This document shows positions 1 through 10,705 of a DNA stretch of 64,000 nt, piece by piece. Source of the stretch: Oegoconia quadripuncta (Eukaryota > Arthropoda > Insecta > Lepidoptera > Autostichidae); the NCBI GenBank assembly GCA_949316235.1, contig OX438754.1, positions 2,899,501 through 2,963,500 on the forward strand, given 5' to 3'. Each line of letters begins with the position of its first letter. Position 1 is the first letter of the stretch. The notes below the pieces were generated by a model, which was not told the DNA's origin, searched no databases, and saw only the letters and a program-made list of their open reading frames with translations. Made by a program: the position numbers and the translations under genes.

Positions 1-300
1 CAAATGTACGCAGAAATGCTGCAATGTTACCGGGCAGTCGTCAACCGGAAAGCCATCCGCACCGGTCACAGTGACCCCGAAAGTATTTATCCAGAAATAC
101 AATAACGATAGATAAAATGTGTACGCCAGCTAACCCAGTTAGATAAAACAAGGTACAGGGGTTACATACAACCGAACGTGTTATTTACGTCTTGTGATTC
201 AAGGTTTTTAATTCTCATTGACCTAATTAATGTATTTATGAGGTGTGATACAACGACATGGTCAGTAGGTAGAGGTACAGTCATAATACTCCCGATGTAT

Positions 301-645
301 GACTTAACTGCGACAAACACTATTGCGAAAGACTGAACTGCGAAAGATGGAACTGCGACAGTGCCGAACTGCGACAGATCTGAACTGTGAAAGACTTAAC
401 TGCGACAGAATGGTACGTATATCACAGTTGGGTCAGGTTAACTTTGTTTGTTAATTAGGTTAGGTTAGGTTGGAAACTTGAGAAACAACCATGCCAGAAC
501 CGAATCGCTCCGTTCTAATGAACCATTGATTTATCAGTCCTGTCGCAGTTAAGTCTTTCGCAGTTCAGATCTGTCGCAGTTCGGCACTGTCGCAGTTTCA
601 TTTTCGCAGTTCAGTCTTTCGCAAAGTGTTTGTCGCAGTTAAGTC
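301..645. repeat. Long palindrome built from repeated AACTGCGA-type motifs
   Basis: The left arm (301-411) is a run of short units of the form ACTGCGAAAGA / ACTGCGACAG. The right arm (about 538-645) is its reverse complement, carrying GTCGCAGTTAAGTC and TTCGCAGTTC units in the mirrored order. About 126 bp of unrelated sequence lies between the arms. This looks like a foldback or MITE-type element whose terminal inverted repeats are themselves tandem arrays. No coding capacity is seen, and the superfamily is unknown. Confidence 0.75.
455..469 (+). repeat. Three TTAGG units
   Basis: Three consecutive TTAGG pentamers lie in the loop of the palindrome at 301-645. TTAGG is the usual insect telomere unit, but three copies are too few to mean more than a chance or interstitial run. 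Confidence 0.5.
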
Positions 646-977
646 TTACATTCTAATACTCCAGTAAGGATACACTTTTAACTCCCTATAATCTTAAAGG
701 CCGGGGATATTTTGCACATGGATAGAGTACCTGTCAGTGACAGAATAAAAATGCTTTTTAACAAATCGGTACCTTGCTTTAGATATAACATATATTAGGT
801 CCTAACATATGAAATTGGCGTTTTGTAAGGAAGTAACCAAAAGTCTATTATTTCAAAATATAATATATTTATTTAATCAAAGTATGTACCATTGCTATTT
901 ATGCACTTTTGCCATCTCATAGGTAGGTCATTGATCCCTTTACTAAAAAAACCATTCGGACGGGAATCAATAAAATC

Positions 978-1080
978 CTTTTTTCAACAAGGTTCCTATT
1001 GATGTACAAAATCTTCCTTTTAACAAATTTAAAGATTCTATATAACAGGAACTTATTAATAAAGCATATTGTAAAATATG
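978..1080 (+). mobile_element. LINE fragment, same family as 4625-5632
   Basis: About 100 bp match the end of the reverse-transcriptase reading frame at 5240-5340 (TTCAA..A.AGTTCCT, then CAAAATCTTCCTTT and a lysine-rich tail). The piece is broken off on both sides and cannot code. Confidence 0.7.
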
Positions 1081-1149
1081 AGAACGGCGAATCTGATCTT
1101 CCAGACGGCATATGCTGTGGAACTCAATCTACTCTCTAAAGATTCTATA

Positions 1150-1255
1150 TGTGGTCCCCACTGAAGCTTGGAGTCGAAAGTAATACTCGGGACTCCCCTC
1201 AGGAATACCCCACTAAAACCCTGCGGCGACCTCCCTCGGCGATGCGGGGATCAGC
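1150..1255 (+). repeat. GC-rich repeat fragment related to 3470-3712
   Basis: The segment shares GGGACTCCCCTC, a block of GGATACCC type and TGCGGCGACCT with the longer GC-rich segment at 3470-3712. It appears to be a dispersed repeat piece. Its class is not recognised. Confidence 0.4.
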
Positions 1256-1261
1256 ACTTAG

Positions 1262-1400
1262 ATTATGTAACTTCATCGGTATTGTCTTCGATTACGTTGA
1301 CCAATAAGAAACCGTCAAATTGCCGAGTGAGCAATGAGTCAACCAATCACATGTCACAATGAAACAGATGACGATAACGATGAAGGTATGTAATAGAACC
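1262..1400. repeat. MITE-like element, family D
   Basis: The sequence begins TGTAACTTCATCG and contains GATTACGTTGACCAAT, then a mirrored end with GACGATAACGATGAAG. Related pieces lie at 32,701-33,105 and 54,193-54,318. It is a short non-coding inverted-repeat element with degenerate arms. Confidence 0.45.
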
Positions 1401-2220
1401 CCTGGGTCATCATCTGCTTCCAGAGTCCGACAGACACGACAGATCCGACTTATCAAACCTGTCATAAAATTTCAAAATGTATTACGCATTAGACCCCCTG
1501 ACTAAATTTAGCAAAAATTCCGTCGCCGATAACGATTTTTATCACACTGACGCAACATTAGGTATGTATTGCTTATGTGAACTCGAAATGGTAATAATAG
1601 CCCGGGTTTAGTGAAGGTGATGAAAGAATGGTCGAGGCGTGGTTCAGCAAACGAGATATCGAATAGGTGAAACGAATGTACGGTTAATTTGTGCATTTTA
1701 GATAAGTACCTATATAAATTGAAAATTTTGAAATCCTCCGAAAGATACTCACTCTAACTCACACAGGTGCGACAGAAAACCAACACCTCACTCTTTAAGT
1801 GAAGCATTAAGTCGAGTCGTAACCACTACTGGCAGTACCAATGTTACCAGTACCACCACTGTGGTGGTATTCTGCTGACACCGGAGGGTGGAATTTTAAA
1901 TGTGTTTAGTGTTATTAAATTAAAAACTAACACAATACACATACATAGCAATATTTACATTCATTAAGAATTTATATGAATTGTAATACATTGTTGTGTT
2001 TATGTAGTGATTAAACCATTTTCTCTGTTTATTTCTATGATATCATCAAAATATACCAACCAAGTTGAAATCTTCAAAAGAAACAGCACACAGATCGGAG
2101 CACACATTACTGGGATACATCTGGACATACACACAACGCCATCAAAACCGTCAAACACTTAATACCCGTCATTTTTCGTCGGGGTTTATTTATTAAAAGG
2201 AAAAGAGACGATGATTACTT
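1401..2220. other. Gene-free interval
   Basis: AT-rich sequence with only short chance reading frames. A small GGTACCACCACTGTGG-like inverted motif lies near 1840-1870. No coding, RNA or recognisable element signal is seen. Confidence 0.5.
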
Positions 2221-2490
2221 TGACGACCTGTTTGGTGTTAGTGGTTAGAAACTCTGCTGCTATATCAAAAGGACGCGGGTTCGAATCCCGCTAGGGGCAT
2301 ATGTTTATAAGATGAATACGGGCACGTGTTCCCGAGTTATGGATGTTTTTATTTATATATGTATTTATTTACAAAGAAAATGTATTTGTGTAGTTTATCA
2401 ACCATCTGGTATCCATAACACAAGCCTAGATGCTTAGTGTTGACCTAGATGGCGATATGTGTATGTGCAAAGATATTTATTTATTTATAT
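2221..2490 (+). mobile_element. SINE family 2 (tRNA-derived), plus strand
   Basis: The 5' part is tRNA-like, with an A-box-like region near GTTAGTGGTTAGAAAC and a clear B box GGGTTCGAATCCCGC, followed by TAGGGGCATATG. The tail carries the family-specific stretches CCCGAGTTATGGATG and TAGATGGCG. Copies with the same order lie at 6105, 35,385 and 54,535 (minus strand). It is not a functional tRNA gene because no complete cloverleaf or acceptor pairing can be drawn. Confidence 0.8.
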
Positions 2491-2915
2491 TATATCAACC
2501 ATCTGTGGTAAAAGCTAAATATCTTCGCAACGCCTTAATCGATTTCTATCAAACATGGATAAGAACCACAGCTGCAAAACCTGGTTTCAAATACAAAAAA
2601 CCGCATCCAAGTCAGTTCACCCGTTTAAGAGTTACGATGCGACAGATAGACATAGCTGTTCAACTTACAACATCCCTCCTTTTCGTGGGGGGTTAAGAAT
2701 GGTTTATAAATTTTGAAACGTACAACTTACATACGAACATTGCAAACTAAATAAAAGCTTTTAATAAATATTTTTTGCTGTAAGGTCACCCACGAGAAGA
2801 GATGGGTTGGTGTAGTTTTTTAAGCGTCATCATAAATCACACCTACCTTAACACGTTCACGGACACATCACCAGACACAATAGTAGTTTTATTGTTAATA
2901 CGTCTAGAGGCGTGA

Positions 2916-3413
2916 TGTGTCCAGGGCCGGCGCTAACTGACGTCGCGACACGGCGAAGTGCGGCAGTCTGGAGGACTCGCCGGAAAGAAGCCGGAGCATG
3001 CTGCGTTACGTCGTAGCATCCCGCTGAAAGCGCCACTCTAGCGTCAACTTTGCTCTGCGCGGATCCAAAGTTGGTTGTGTTGTGATTGACTGGGATTTAG
3101 TTTTTATAGCAGTTCTTGCTGAAGATGTAGAGATACAAATACGAACTCGTATGTTGAAAAATAAATAGCAATCATCATAATTCCTGGATACGAAGTGACA
3201 CATGCGTCTTGCGGGATGCAGTGGTTTGCTGCGGCTGAAACGTCATGACACGACATGCCACGGCATCGCGCGGCTTCATTGTGTCGAAATAAAGTAACAT
3301 GAATTCTAAGCTCATTGAAATAAGGTTAAAAAGAACTTGATCAGAAATAAAACTCTTTTGTGTGCCACGCACGCCGTGCCACCACTTCAGTCAGTGCCGG
3401 CCCTATGACACAG
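2916..3413. mobile_element. TIR-bounded non-autonomous DNA element (hAT-like ends)
   Basis: The left end reads TGTGTCCAGGGCCGGCGCTA. The right end is the reverse complement of TGTGTCATAGGGCCGGCACT, giving imperfect inverted repeats of about 28 bp. The CAGGG.CGGC core resembles hAT termini. I could not identify a convincing 8-bp target duplication. The interior contains no transposase frame. Confidence 0.55.
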
Positions 3414-3469
3414 TAGTGCACAATCCAGAATCAAATAGTAGTAGGTACCTTTTTTCTTTTTTTTTCGCG

Positions 3470-3712
3470 GGGAAACGTATTACCCGTACCGCTCGTGTGG
3501 GGGACGGCGAGACGATTATGTGGGACTCCCCTCCCTGTCGGGAGGGATACCCGCTAATACTCCGCGGCGACCTTCTTCGGTAGTAGGGAGGTCCTGGGAA
3601 CGCATAAGCGGCTCCAGGCTCCCGCCCCGCCCCCCCTCACAAGGGGAGGCCCAATCACGGAGGGCGCCTAGCGCACCCTCCGTAGGGGGCGCTGTCGTGC
3701 CTCACACCGCGA
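3470..3712. repeat. GC-rich repeat segment
   Basis: This block is conspicuously GC-rich in AT-rich surroundings, with CCCTCCCTGTCGGGAGGG-type internal complementarity and a second mirrored pair, GGAGGGCGC and GCACCCTCCG. Part of it recurs at 1150-1255. The reading frames through it are short and overlapping, so it is probably a non-coding repeat or a degraded LINE end. Confidence 0.4.
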
Positions 3713-3714
3713 TC

Positions 3715-3868
3715 AGCTTTAGATAAGATGGTGGTAGCTAGCCAGGCGGACATTTAAAATGCCCTACTACCAACTAAATCGAGTACTAAATATGTACCCC
3801 GCTGGGGATCGAACCCGTGACCTCCGAATCGTAAACCCAATGTTGTTTACATTGACCACGTTTCCTAT
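3715..3868 (-). mobile_element. SINE family 1, 5' half, minus strand
   Basis: Read on the minus strand it has the promoter half of SINE family 1: ACATTGGGTTTACGATTC, a B box equivalent to GGGTTCGATCCCCAGC, then GTACATATTTAGTACTC. It breaks off at TCTAAAGCTGAT. The 3' half is missing. Confidence 0.75.
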
Positions 3869-4624
3869 CGATTCGTCGCCTTGTACGACACCCACGGGAT
3901 GTTATGGGTTCACAAAATAAACCACGTATGGGTTGGTTCCATTCTCCTCTGCCGGAAACCACAAGGCCACATAAGCTAGTACTATTAGTTATTCTGTGTC
4001 ATATAAGTAAATCAATATCCTAAATCGTTCTTTGTTCTGCACGTCTGTCGCACAATTTACCTATTTATAATACAAAACATCCCTGTTTTATAAAAGCGGA
4101 AGAATTTTCCTATACCTAGGTACGAATAAAGTGAATTCTTTCTTAAAAGAACGGCGTTATATAATACTAACCAAAAGTCAATTTGACCCTGTACTAAGAC
4201 AAAGTTTTAAGATTGACCTTTGTGAGATAACAGCACTGAGGTCTCCTAGGTCAGCTGGCAGACGCTAAGCGAACAGACAAGCCCGATCACAGCCCGGATA
4301 CATTCGCATACCTACCAAAACAGAGACATGCCTTCAAATGTTTACATAGATTAATATTATCATTTATCAACCACAAAAGATACCTAAATCTATATGTTTT
4401 ACTGTAATTCTTACTTATCATGTCAGTTTAGGCAGTAAACTTGCATGACTAATGTACCTATTGCGACCTGGATAATCATGACTGATTGTAAACACACAAT
4501 TTACGTAGATGAGATCACCTCAGCTATTTAATCTTTTGGGTTGGATCACAGCTGAGACGTGGAAATCTTTTACAGCTGGCAATTTGATTGATAATAAAAT
4601 AAATACAGATTAATCATGCGCTGT

Positions 4625-5632
4625 TCAATATCTGAAAGGGGTTACTGAATGAGAAAAAAACTAAATGTGTAAAATTTGTACTGCCTAATGTCAGGGAGGT
4701 GCCCACAAATATAATGATAAAAAATGTCACTCTAGACCTTGTTGAGTCCACTGTATTTTTGGGCATTACTTTGGACGCCAAATTACAATGGGGTCCTCAT
4801 ATCCATAAATTGGCGAAGAAGCTCAGCTCTGCAGCGTATGCAGTCAAAAAAATTAGACAAATATCGGACGTAAATACTGCTAGATTAGTATATTTTAGTT
4901 ATTTCCATAGCCTGATGTCTTACGGTATCTTGCTGTGGGGAAATGCCGCGGATATCAATATCAATACAATCTTTGTTTTACAAAAACGAGCCGTTCGCGC
5001 AATTTATCAATTGAGACCTGCAGTGTCACTTAGAGACAGATTTAAAGAGTATAATATTCTAACCTTTTCGTCACAGTACATTTTTGAAAATCTAATATAT
5101 GTCAAAAAAAATATAGCATCATTTAGGAAAAATAGTGATAAACATGATGTCAATACAAGAAATAAAGATAAACTTGCAGGTCACATAAGTCGCCTCCACA
5201 AAGTCAGTAATTCATTCAAAGGGTTATGTATACGCTTTTTCAATAAAGTTCCTGTTGATATACAAAATCTTCCTTTCAATAAATTTAAAGATACTATAAA
5301 ACAGAAACTTATTAAGAAAGCATATTATAAAATATCAGATTATTTAGATGATAAACAATCATGGACATAACCAGCCCGTTCGCATAACCAGGCTATTTCA
5401 CAATTAATAATGAAATATTATAATATAAAATAATAATTTTGTAATATAAAAACCTTTTTTTAAAAGAGCGACCTCTCGAGTTTCTTGCTTGTTCTTCTCA
5501 GGGGAAAATTGCCTTTTGAACAAGCAGTAGCTTTAAAAATGTAAAATCTGACTATTTTAAGTGTACCCTGTGTACCTACAAAATAAAGCATTTTTTGATT
5601 TTGATTTTGATTTTGATTTTGATTGGGGCGGA
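4625..5632 (+). mobile_element. 5'-truncated non-LTR retrotransposon with 3' UTR and TTTTGA tail
   Basis: The element keeps the end of a reverse-transcriptase ORF (to 5370), a 260-bp 3' UTR, and a tail of five or more ATTTTG units (5592-5630). The UTR has CGAGTTTCTTGCTTGTTCTT and GTGTACCTACAAAATAAAGC, which recur in a second copy at 12,845-13,160. Microsatellite-like 3' tails instead of poly(A) are known from several non-LTR clades. The 5' end is lost, so the element cannot move by itself. Confidence 0.8.
4627..5370 (+). pseudogene. Reverse transcriptase C-terminal remnant (non-LTR)
   Basis: An open frame of about 245 codons runs from about 4627, upstream of any ATG, to a stop at 5368-5370. 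It starts with NEKKTKCVKF, which fits the conserved N..KT segment of non-LTR reverse transcriptases. FLGITLDAKLQW follows, which is the typical FLGI.LD block after the palm. Later come Y.LLSYGILLWGN-like and LQKRAVRAI-like segments of the thumb region. The catalytic YxDD box and everything before it are missing, so this is a dead fragment. The frame is intact across its length, suggesting fairly recent insertion. The clade (Jockey/CR1/Daphne-like) is a guess. Confidence 0.8.
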
Positions 5633-5699
5633 TCAAATTCGTAAAGATCATTATGAAAGTAGGTACCTATTTTTATTTCACCCAACTTTATTTGTAAAC

Positions 5700-6085
5700 G
5701 GTGCTTTAACAGGCCCTTCCAAGGACCCAACCTCAATTTTGAGTGCTTTATAGAGTCGAATGCTAAAATAGCAGTTAAGAGGCTTAGCCTGTGTTCAGCA
5801 GCGAACGTCCTGTGCGATAGTCCAGCGGTAATCCACGTCGAAACAACTTTTGGTACTTTACTATAATATGCGCTCCTTAATACTGCTGTCAGCTTTGGGA
5901 TAGCTCAGCCAACTGGCTGTCCTCGACTCTGTAGAATGATGTGCCTACGGTTCCTAAGAGCAGAGCCTTGAACACCGTCGCAAGGTCACATCCTATCAGT
6001 ATTTTATAGAATTTCGCCGGAAATTCCATGACATTATTAGATTTTTACACTATCGCCTACCTATCACCTTTGGACTACCTGGCAC
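5700..6085. other. Gene-free interval, possible old repeat
   Basis: No host coding signal is seen. GCAGCGAACGTCC and neighbouring text look like worn LINE sequence, but I cannot tie it to any copy in this window. Confidence 0.25.
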
Positions 6086-6104
6086 CGTGGGCAACAAGTT
6101 TTTT

Positions 6105-6376
6105 TTTTATAAATAAATAAAATATCTTTACACAGACACACAGCGCCATCTAGGTCCACAGTAAGCATCTAGGCTTGTTGTTTGGATACTGGTTGATAAA
6201 CTACACAAATACATTTTTTTTTGTAAATAAATACATATAATATAAATGAAAAACATCCATAACTCGGGAACACATGTCTGTATTCATCATACAAACGTAT
6301 GCCCCTAGCGGGATTCGAACCCGCGACCTCTTGGTAAAGCAGTCAGTTTCTAACCACTACACCAAACAGGTCGTTG
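6105..6376 (-). mobile_element. SINE family 2, minus strand
   Basis: On the minus strand it has CGACCTGTTTGGTGTAGTGG (A-box region), a B box GGGTTCGAATCCCGC, TAGGGGCATACG, and the family tail TTCCCGAGTTATGG followed by AT-rich repeats and TAGATGGCGC. The 3' end is a TAAATAAA-type tail at the low-coordinate end. Confidence 0.85.
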
Positions 6377-6534
6377 CCACCCGTTTATTCTCGATATATC
6401 GAACGTTTGTACTAAGCGTTTCGCATCTTCCTATATGGACTGCTAATGTATGGAACCCTGCCGGCATCGATGTGCGAATGTTACAATTTTGGTATCATCA
6501 CGTCTAGGTTAGATATGTAAAGGGGCGCGGGGGC

Positions 6535-6580
6535 TATCTTGTCACTTCCCACCAGGTGACTTTGTGATCAAATGCGTTTC
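6535..6580 (+). mobile_element. Short 3'-end fragment of the Jockey-like LINE
   Basis: GTCACTTCCCACCAGGTGAC and the following ATCAAATGCGT match the shared 3' terminus seen at 13,310-13,555. Only the terminal 45 bp remain. Confidence 0.5.
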
Positions 6581-6765
6581 CTGTCTTTACTAAATAACAT
6601 AAATGGAAAATTTAGATTATCCCCGAGAAACTATAACATCATCGAGTTTGGTAAACATAGTAACAATGTTGGAAATGAAATATTTTCGAAACGATTGAAC
6701 CGCTTTCGAAAATGGAAAACCATGTTCAAATCTGTTGATGACGCGCTGTCACACTCTTCAATTTA

Positions 6766-7410
6766 AGTTTTTTTTTTTTTTTATGGTTAACTGGATACTC
6801 ATTTGACCACAATCTCACCTGATGGGAAGTGATGATGTGGCCGAAGATGAAGCACGCGATCGCAGTAGATGCCTATTCACCCTGCTCTTGAAGATCCCAA
6901 GGTTGTAGGATTCAGGAAAGACTGACGCCGGAAGGGAGTTCCATGCCTTGGCTGTTCGCATTATGAATGAAGAATCGAACCGCTTAGTGCGAATGTTCGG
7001 TATGTTAACTACATACGGGTGGAATCCCTTCCCGCGCCTAGTAGTCCGAAGATGGAATGGCGATGGTGGAATAAGATTGTGTAATTCCAACGCACGCTCA
7101 CCGAAATGTATCCTGTATAAAAGACCGAGAGACAGGCGACCTTGCGACGGTGTTCGAGGCTCTGCAATTTAGCAGTGATCGAATGGTCACCAATGAGTCT
7201 TTTGGCACGTCGTTCCACAGAATCAAGTGCAGCCAGCTGGTACTTGGCTGAACCATCCCAAAGGTGATAGCAGTATTCCATGCACGAGCGAACCTGAGTC
7301 TGGTAAAGTACCAAAAGCTGTTTCGGCGTAAAATATCGCCTGACCTTGAGAAGAATGCCAAGCTTCTTAGCTGCTGTTTTAGCATTTCGTTCTATGGAGC
7401 GCCCAAAAGT
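6766..7410 (-). pseudogene. Jockey-like reverse transcriptase C-terminus, frameshifted
   Basis: Minus-strand remnant read from 7400 down to a poly(T) run at 6766-6782, the poly(A) tail of the insert. Two frames carry the protein. One (7314-7080) has LYQTQVRSCMEYCYHLWDG and LDSVERRAKRLIGD. The other (7090-6815) has FIMRTAKAWNSLPASVFP and GIFKSRVNRHLL. They meet at a frameshift near 7080. These are the hallmark thumb and C-terminal blocks of Jockey-type non-LTR elements. The catalytic centre is absent. At least six other pieces of the same 3' end occur in this window. Confidence 0.8.
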
Positions 7411-7965
7411 TTGTTTTAATTGTTAAAATGAAAATGTTGGGACAGCCTATTCTTTAAATTCCATTAACAAACGACAAAGGTGTTCCCTCCATATTGACTA
7501 ATCTCAACAGATTATGTGCTCTGTATATGACAAACCTACTATCAGTATCACGGCAGAGCGTGCCATGCGGCACATTCACACAAAAATCTTTTAACTATAT
7601 CATACATTAGTCACACGTCCGAGATAATATTAATTACACATTAAAAACTGGACAGAACTCGTAATATTCGGCGACAAAAATCTCGAGCAGAAAACAGTTG
7701 GGCATAACTTTAAAACTTGATAAGCTGATGAAATGTCTTCAAATTTTTTCTAATTACCCTTGAGCACGAACCAAACGAGTGGTGATCACACCAAACTCCG
7801 GTGTACCCAGGTGTTTAAAACATCAATTGGTGTAAGTTTACTGATAAATATTTTTTTGCACCTGCTCTATATCAATTTCTTAATCTTCTATCCTTTCGCG
7901 CTCAACTTCGTTTGTGTGAATTATGAAAGAAAATAATTAATTCTAACTATTTTAACGATGTTTAT
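7411..7965. other. Gene-free interval
   Basis: AT-rich sequence without an open frame of interest or recognisable repeat structure. Confidence 0.4.
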
Positions 7966-7972
7966 TTTTTAT

Positions 7973-8297
7973 TTTTTTATCCACAACGGGTTAGCACTTG
8001 ACCTCAATCACACCTGATGTTAAGTGAAGATGAGGCCGAAGGTGGTAGCGTACTGACCCGGAAACCCCATGTTATTTGGGGGACTGGCTATCTTATCTCT
8101 GAAAACCGAAACACAACAATGGTATTAACATTGATGTTTGGCGGCAGATTTAGATAAGATGGTGGTAGCTAGCCAGGCGGACTTTAATATGCCCTACCAC
8201 CAACCAAACCGAGTACTTAAACTTGTACCCCGCTGAGGATCGAACCCGCGACCTCCGAAACGTAAACCCAATGTTGTTTACATTGAGCCACGGAGGC
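7973..8297 (-). mobile_element. SINE family 1, full length, minus strand
   Basis: A complete copy. On the minus strand it runs CGCCTCCGTGGCTCAATG (A box), GTTTACGTTTCGGAGGTCGC, a B box near GGGTTCGATCC, GTACAAGTTTAAGTACTCGG, a middle part with GGTGGTAGGGCAT and TGGCTAGCTACCACC, and the tail CACTTAACATCAGGTGTG ending in TAAAAAATAAA. Total length is about 325 bp. It is the clearest reference copy of the family. Confidence 0.9.
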
Positions 8298-8498
8298 GAT
8301 TTGTTTGCTTATTGCTCAATCACGGCGAAACGGTTGAACGGATTTGGATGAAATTTGGTATATAGGTAGAACATACCCTGGATTAAAACATAGGATATTA
8401 TTTATCCCGATTATCCCTTAGTTGTCACGGGATAAAACAATTAAACATCTCCGCGATAAAGTTATTCCACGCAAGCGAAACAGCGGGAGGAAAGCTAA
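8298..8498 (+). mobile_element. Helitron-like 3' end
   Basis: It starts inside CTCAATCACGGCGAAACGG and continues with GGATTTGGATGAAATTTGG and a body typical of dispersed lepidopteran repeats. It ends GCGGGAGGAAAGCTAA|T. CTAA followed by T agrees with the CTRR|T end of Helitrons, and the GC-rich stem-like stretch just before it fits the usual 3' hairpin. The 5' end is missing. Confidence 0.55.
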
Positions 8499-8535
8499 TG
8501 ATTCTAACAAGTGTTCATTATTAGATTAAAGAATA

Positions 8536-8795
8536 GAAGCACTGGTGGCATGGTCACATTCGCTATTCGTTTGTCGGGAGCAGTCAGTCCTTGGATAGGT
8601 GACCAGTCCCGGTTGTTTTCTATTGAAGGCAGTCATAGCACTCGCTGTCAGGTGGCCACTGGTCTCTTATAAATCCACCAAACCCCAGTTGGGTCGCGTG
8701 GTGTATTATAATGACTTAAACTCCCCCTTTTCATGTGAGATGAGGCTGTTCCTCAACAGTGGGGATGTATAAAGCTGTTATGATTACATTAAAGT
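8536..8795 (+). mobile_element. 5S-rRNA-like SINE
   Basis: The head carries a degenerate 5S-like block, CAGTCCTTGGATAGGTGACC, closely matching the 5S rRNA stretch around TACTTGGATGGGTGACC. A body follows with CACTCGCTGTCAGGTGGCCA and AAATCCACCAAACCCCAGTT. Two other copies (20,265 and 53,620) share the body, and the 20,265 copy retains other parts of the 5S head. It is a retroposon rather than a 5S gene, because the 5' third of 5S is absent or diverged. Confidence 0.65.
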
Positions 8796-9980
8796 TTGAC
8801 CATACAACGTGGTAACGGCGCTAGCCCACCCTACATCAGAGCGCCAGTCTCACGTATTCTACCTATTATGTCGTGACGTGAACAGACATTCTAGTCAGAC
8901 GAAAGACGATGAAGATTCCATCGATTGACTTCACCTACTGTGTCTGCCTATTGTTATTTTATTTTAGTGCATGTAAATGGTACTAAAATGTACATCACCT
9001 TTACACATAGTTATAAGTAGGTAGTTAGTTGTAAAAATTTTTAAGACAAACTACGTTAATTATTAATATTATATATTAGTTTGTTCCTGTTAAATGTAAT
9101 CTAGTTTCCTTTAGTTTGTTAATTTTAGTAAACAAATTGACTTATCGTATTATTATTTTATTTTTTTCATCGATAATTAAATCCAACCATTATCGCAGTG
9201 GGTACACGGGTAAACAGGAATCACCCCTACACCCACCGGTGGGTAAACCAGTGGGTGTAGACAATTTTGTTTAAATGATTTTGTAAGATGTTAATGTATG
9301 TTGATGAGCCTAAATAAATCAAAGAGAATTTAACTATAATAGTTTTTAAATAGATCAATATTAATAAAACAATATAGTGCAAGCAAAGTAGTGAAAATAT
9401 GTTTACTCGATTAAAATAGATATCTTTTAAAAAAAGATAATTTTGTGATATTTGCATGCGAGGGTTTGCTCGCTTCATCTCTTTCATTTCTACGCAATCA
9501 GACAGTGACAATAATGTCCAAGGTCACTGGCAGTTATCAACCTCTTTAAAGTTCGGTGGTACTTAGATAAACTAGCGTCGGCGGCGGCACCATCAAACCG
9601 TGGCCGTCCCATGATTAGGACCTATCACGTGAATCAGATGAGGAGATAGTCTTATATAACCGTTAGATTATGATAGCGACCAGATTTTATCATTATCGTG
9701 CAATTCGTGCATCACGTCGTGTTCACAGATAGCAGTGTATGTATGGCCATCAACACAAGTGGTATTAAGATTAATAATTAACATGGTGGTGACTGTACCT
9801 TTAGACCAGCCATACTCAAAGTGGGCTCCGCGGAACCCTAGCAGCGTAGCTTCTGTGGGGGCTTACGCAAAAATAATAAATGAAAATAAAAAAATCATAA
9901 TTTAAAATGAAATTGCAATGAGACCAAAAAACGATATCACCTTTTATTTACAAAATAATCACGCGAACAACCGCCTAATC
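8796..9980. other. Gene-free interval
   Basis: AT-rich sequence with no supported coding region. CACCCACCGGTGGGTAAACC near 9230 is a small inverted motif. GGGCTCCGCGGAACCCTAG near 9825 may be a repeat edge. Confidence 0.4.
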
Positions 9981-9984
9981 CCAG

Positions 9985-10079
9985 AGACATCGATGTACAT
10001 TTTTCGGCCGTTCGTATTTACAAAAAAATACAAATGGCCGAATGGAGAACCGCCTCCTTTTTGAAGTCGGTTAAAAATA
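9985..10079 (+). repeat. Repeat end with TTTTTGAAGTCGGTTAAAAA
   Basis: It ends with CCGCCTCCTTTTTGAAGTCGG followed by an A-rich run. A similar end recurs at 13,055-13,100 and a shorter relative near 35,885. It is probably the 3' end of a dispersed retroelement. Confidence 0.4.
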
Positions 10080-10180
10080 CAATAAAGTTGCAAAGTAAAA
10101 TAAAAATATTCCAACATAAAGTTAAAAACAAATCTATGTCAAGTAATATGATTATTAATAAGGAATATTTAATCATAAAC

Positions 10181-10705
10181 CCGCCTGCGTGACTCAATGT
10201 AAACAACATAGGGTTTACGAATCGGAGGTCGCGAGTTCGATCCCCAGTGGGGTACAAACATGTTTAGTACTCAATTTGGTTGGTGCTAGGGTATTTTAAA
10301 TGTCCGCCTGGCTAGCTACCACTACCTTAGCTAAGTCTGCCGCCAAAGAGCAATGTTAATAGCGTTGTTGTGTTCCGGTTGTCATAGATAAAATAGCCAG
10401 TTCCTCAAATAAGTTGAGGTTTCCGGGTCATTACGCTTCCACCTTCGCGGCCTCATCTTCACTTAAGATTCTACTTAACTTTACTACCGCGTTCACGTTT
10501 ACGTGAAGATTTGTATGGAGAAATGTGCAGTGCCTCTAGCGGATAGTTTTGCAAAACAATTTTTTTATGGATTTTTTTCGTAAACGCGAACGCGATGGTA
10601 AAGTTAAAAACGAGACAAAACTTACACTTCGCACACAGGTGTGATTGAGGTCTTAACTATCTTATCTGAGGACTTATCCTAACCCGTGGTGCATAAAAAA
10701 CGGGT
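10181..10705 (+). mobile_element. SINE family 1, plus strand, split by a MITE
   Basis: The copy is read forwards from CCGCCTGCGTGACTCAATG through the B box GAGTTCGATCCCCAGTG to CATCTTCACTTAAG at 10,467. It then resumes at AGGTGTGATTGAGG (10,637) and ends at CCCGTGGTGCATAAAAAA. The gap is exactly one family-A MITE, showing that the MITE is the younger insertion. Confidence 0.85.
10468..10636 (+). mobile_element. MITE family A, left end shortened, inside a SINE
   Basis: It contains CTACCGCGTTCACGTTTACG, GTATGGAGAAATGTGCAGTG, TCTAGCGGATAGTTT and the mirrored end CGTAAACGCGAACGCGATGG with GACAAAACTTACACTTCGCA. About 20 bp of the left terminal repeat are missing or changed compared with 25,560-25,746. 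Confidence 0.8.

Noticed and set aside
455..469. TTAGG run as a possible telomere or chromosome end
   Set aside because: Only three units, inside an inverted-repeat element.
6301..6376. tRNA-like stretches with perfect B boxes (also at 2270, 8240, 10,230, 32,800, 54,730)
   Set aside because: Each is followed by the same family-specific tail and lacks a complete acceptor stem, so they are SINE heads and not tRNA genes.
7098..7385. A 95-codon minus-strand frame overlapping the Jockey-like remnant
   Set aside because: It is the wrong frame over part of the remnant. The recognisable reverse-transcriptase blocks lie in the neighbouring frame.
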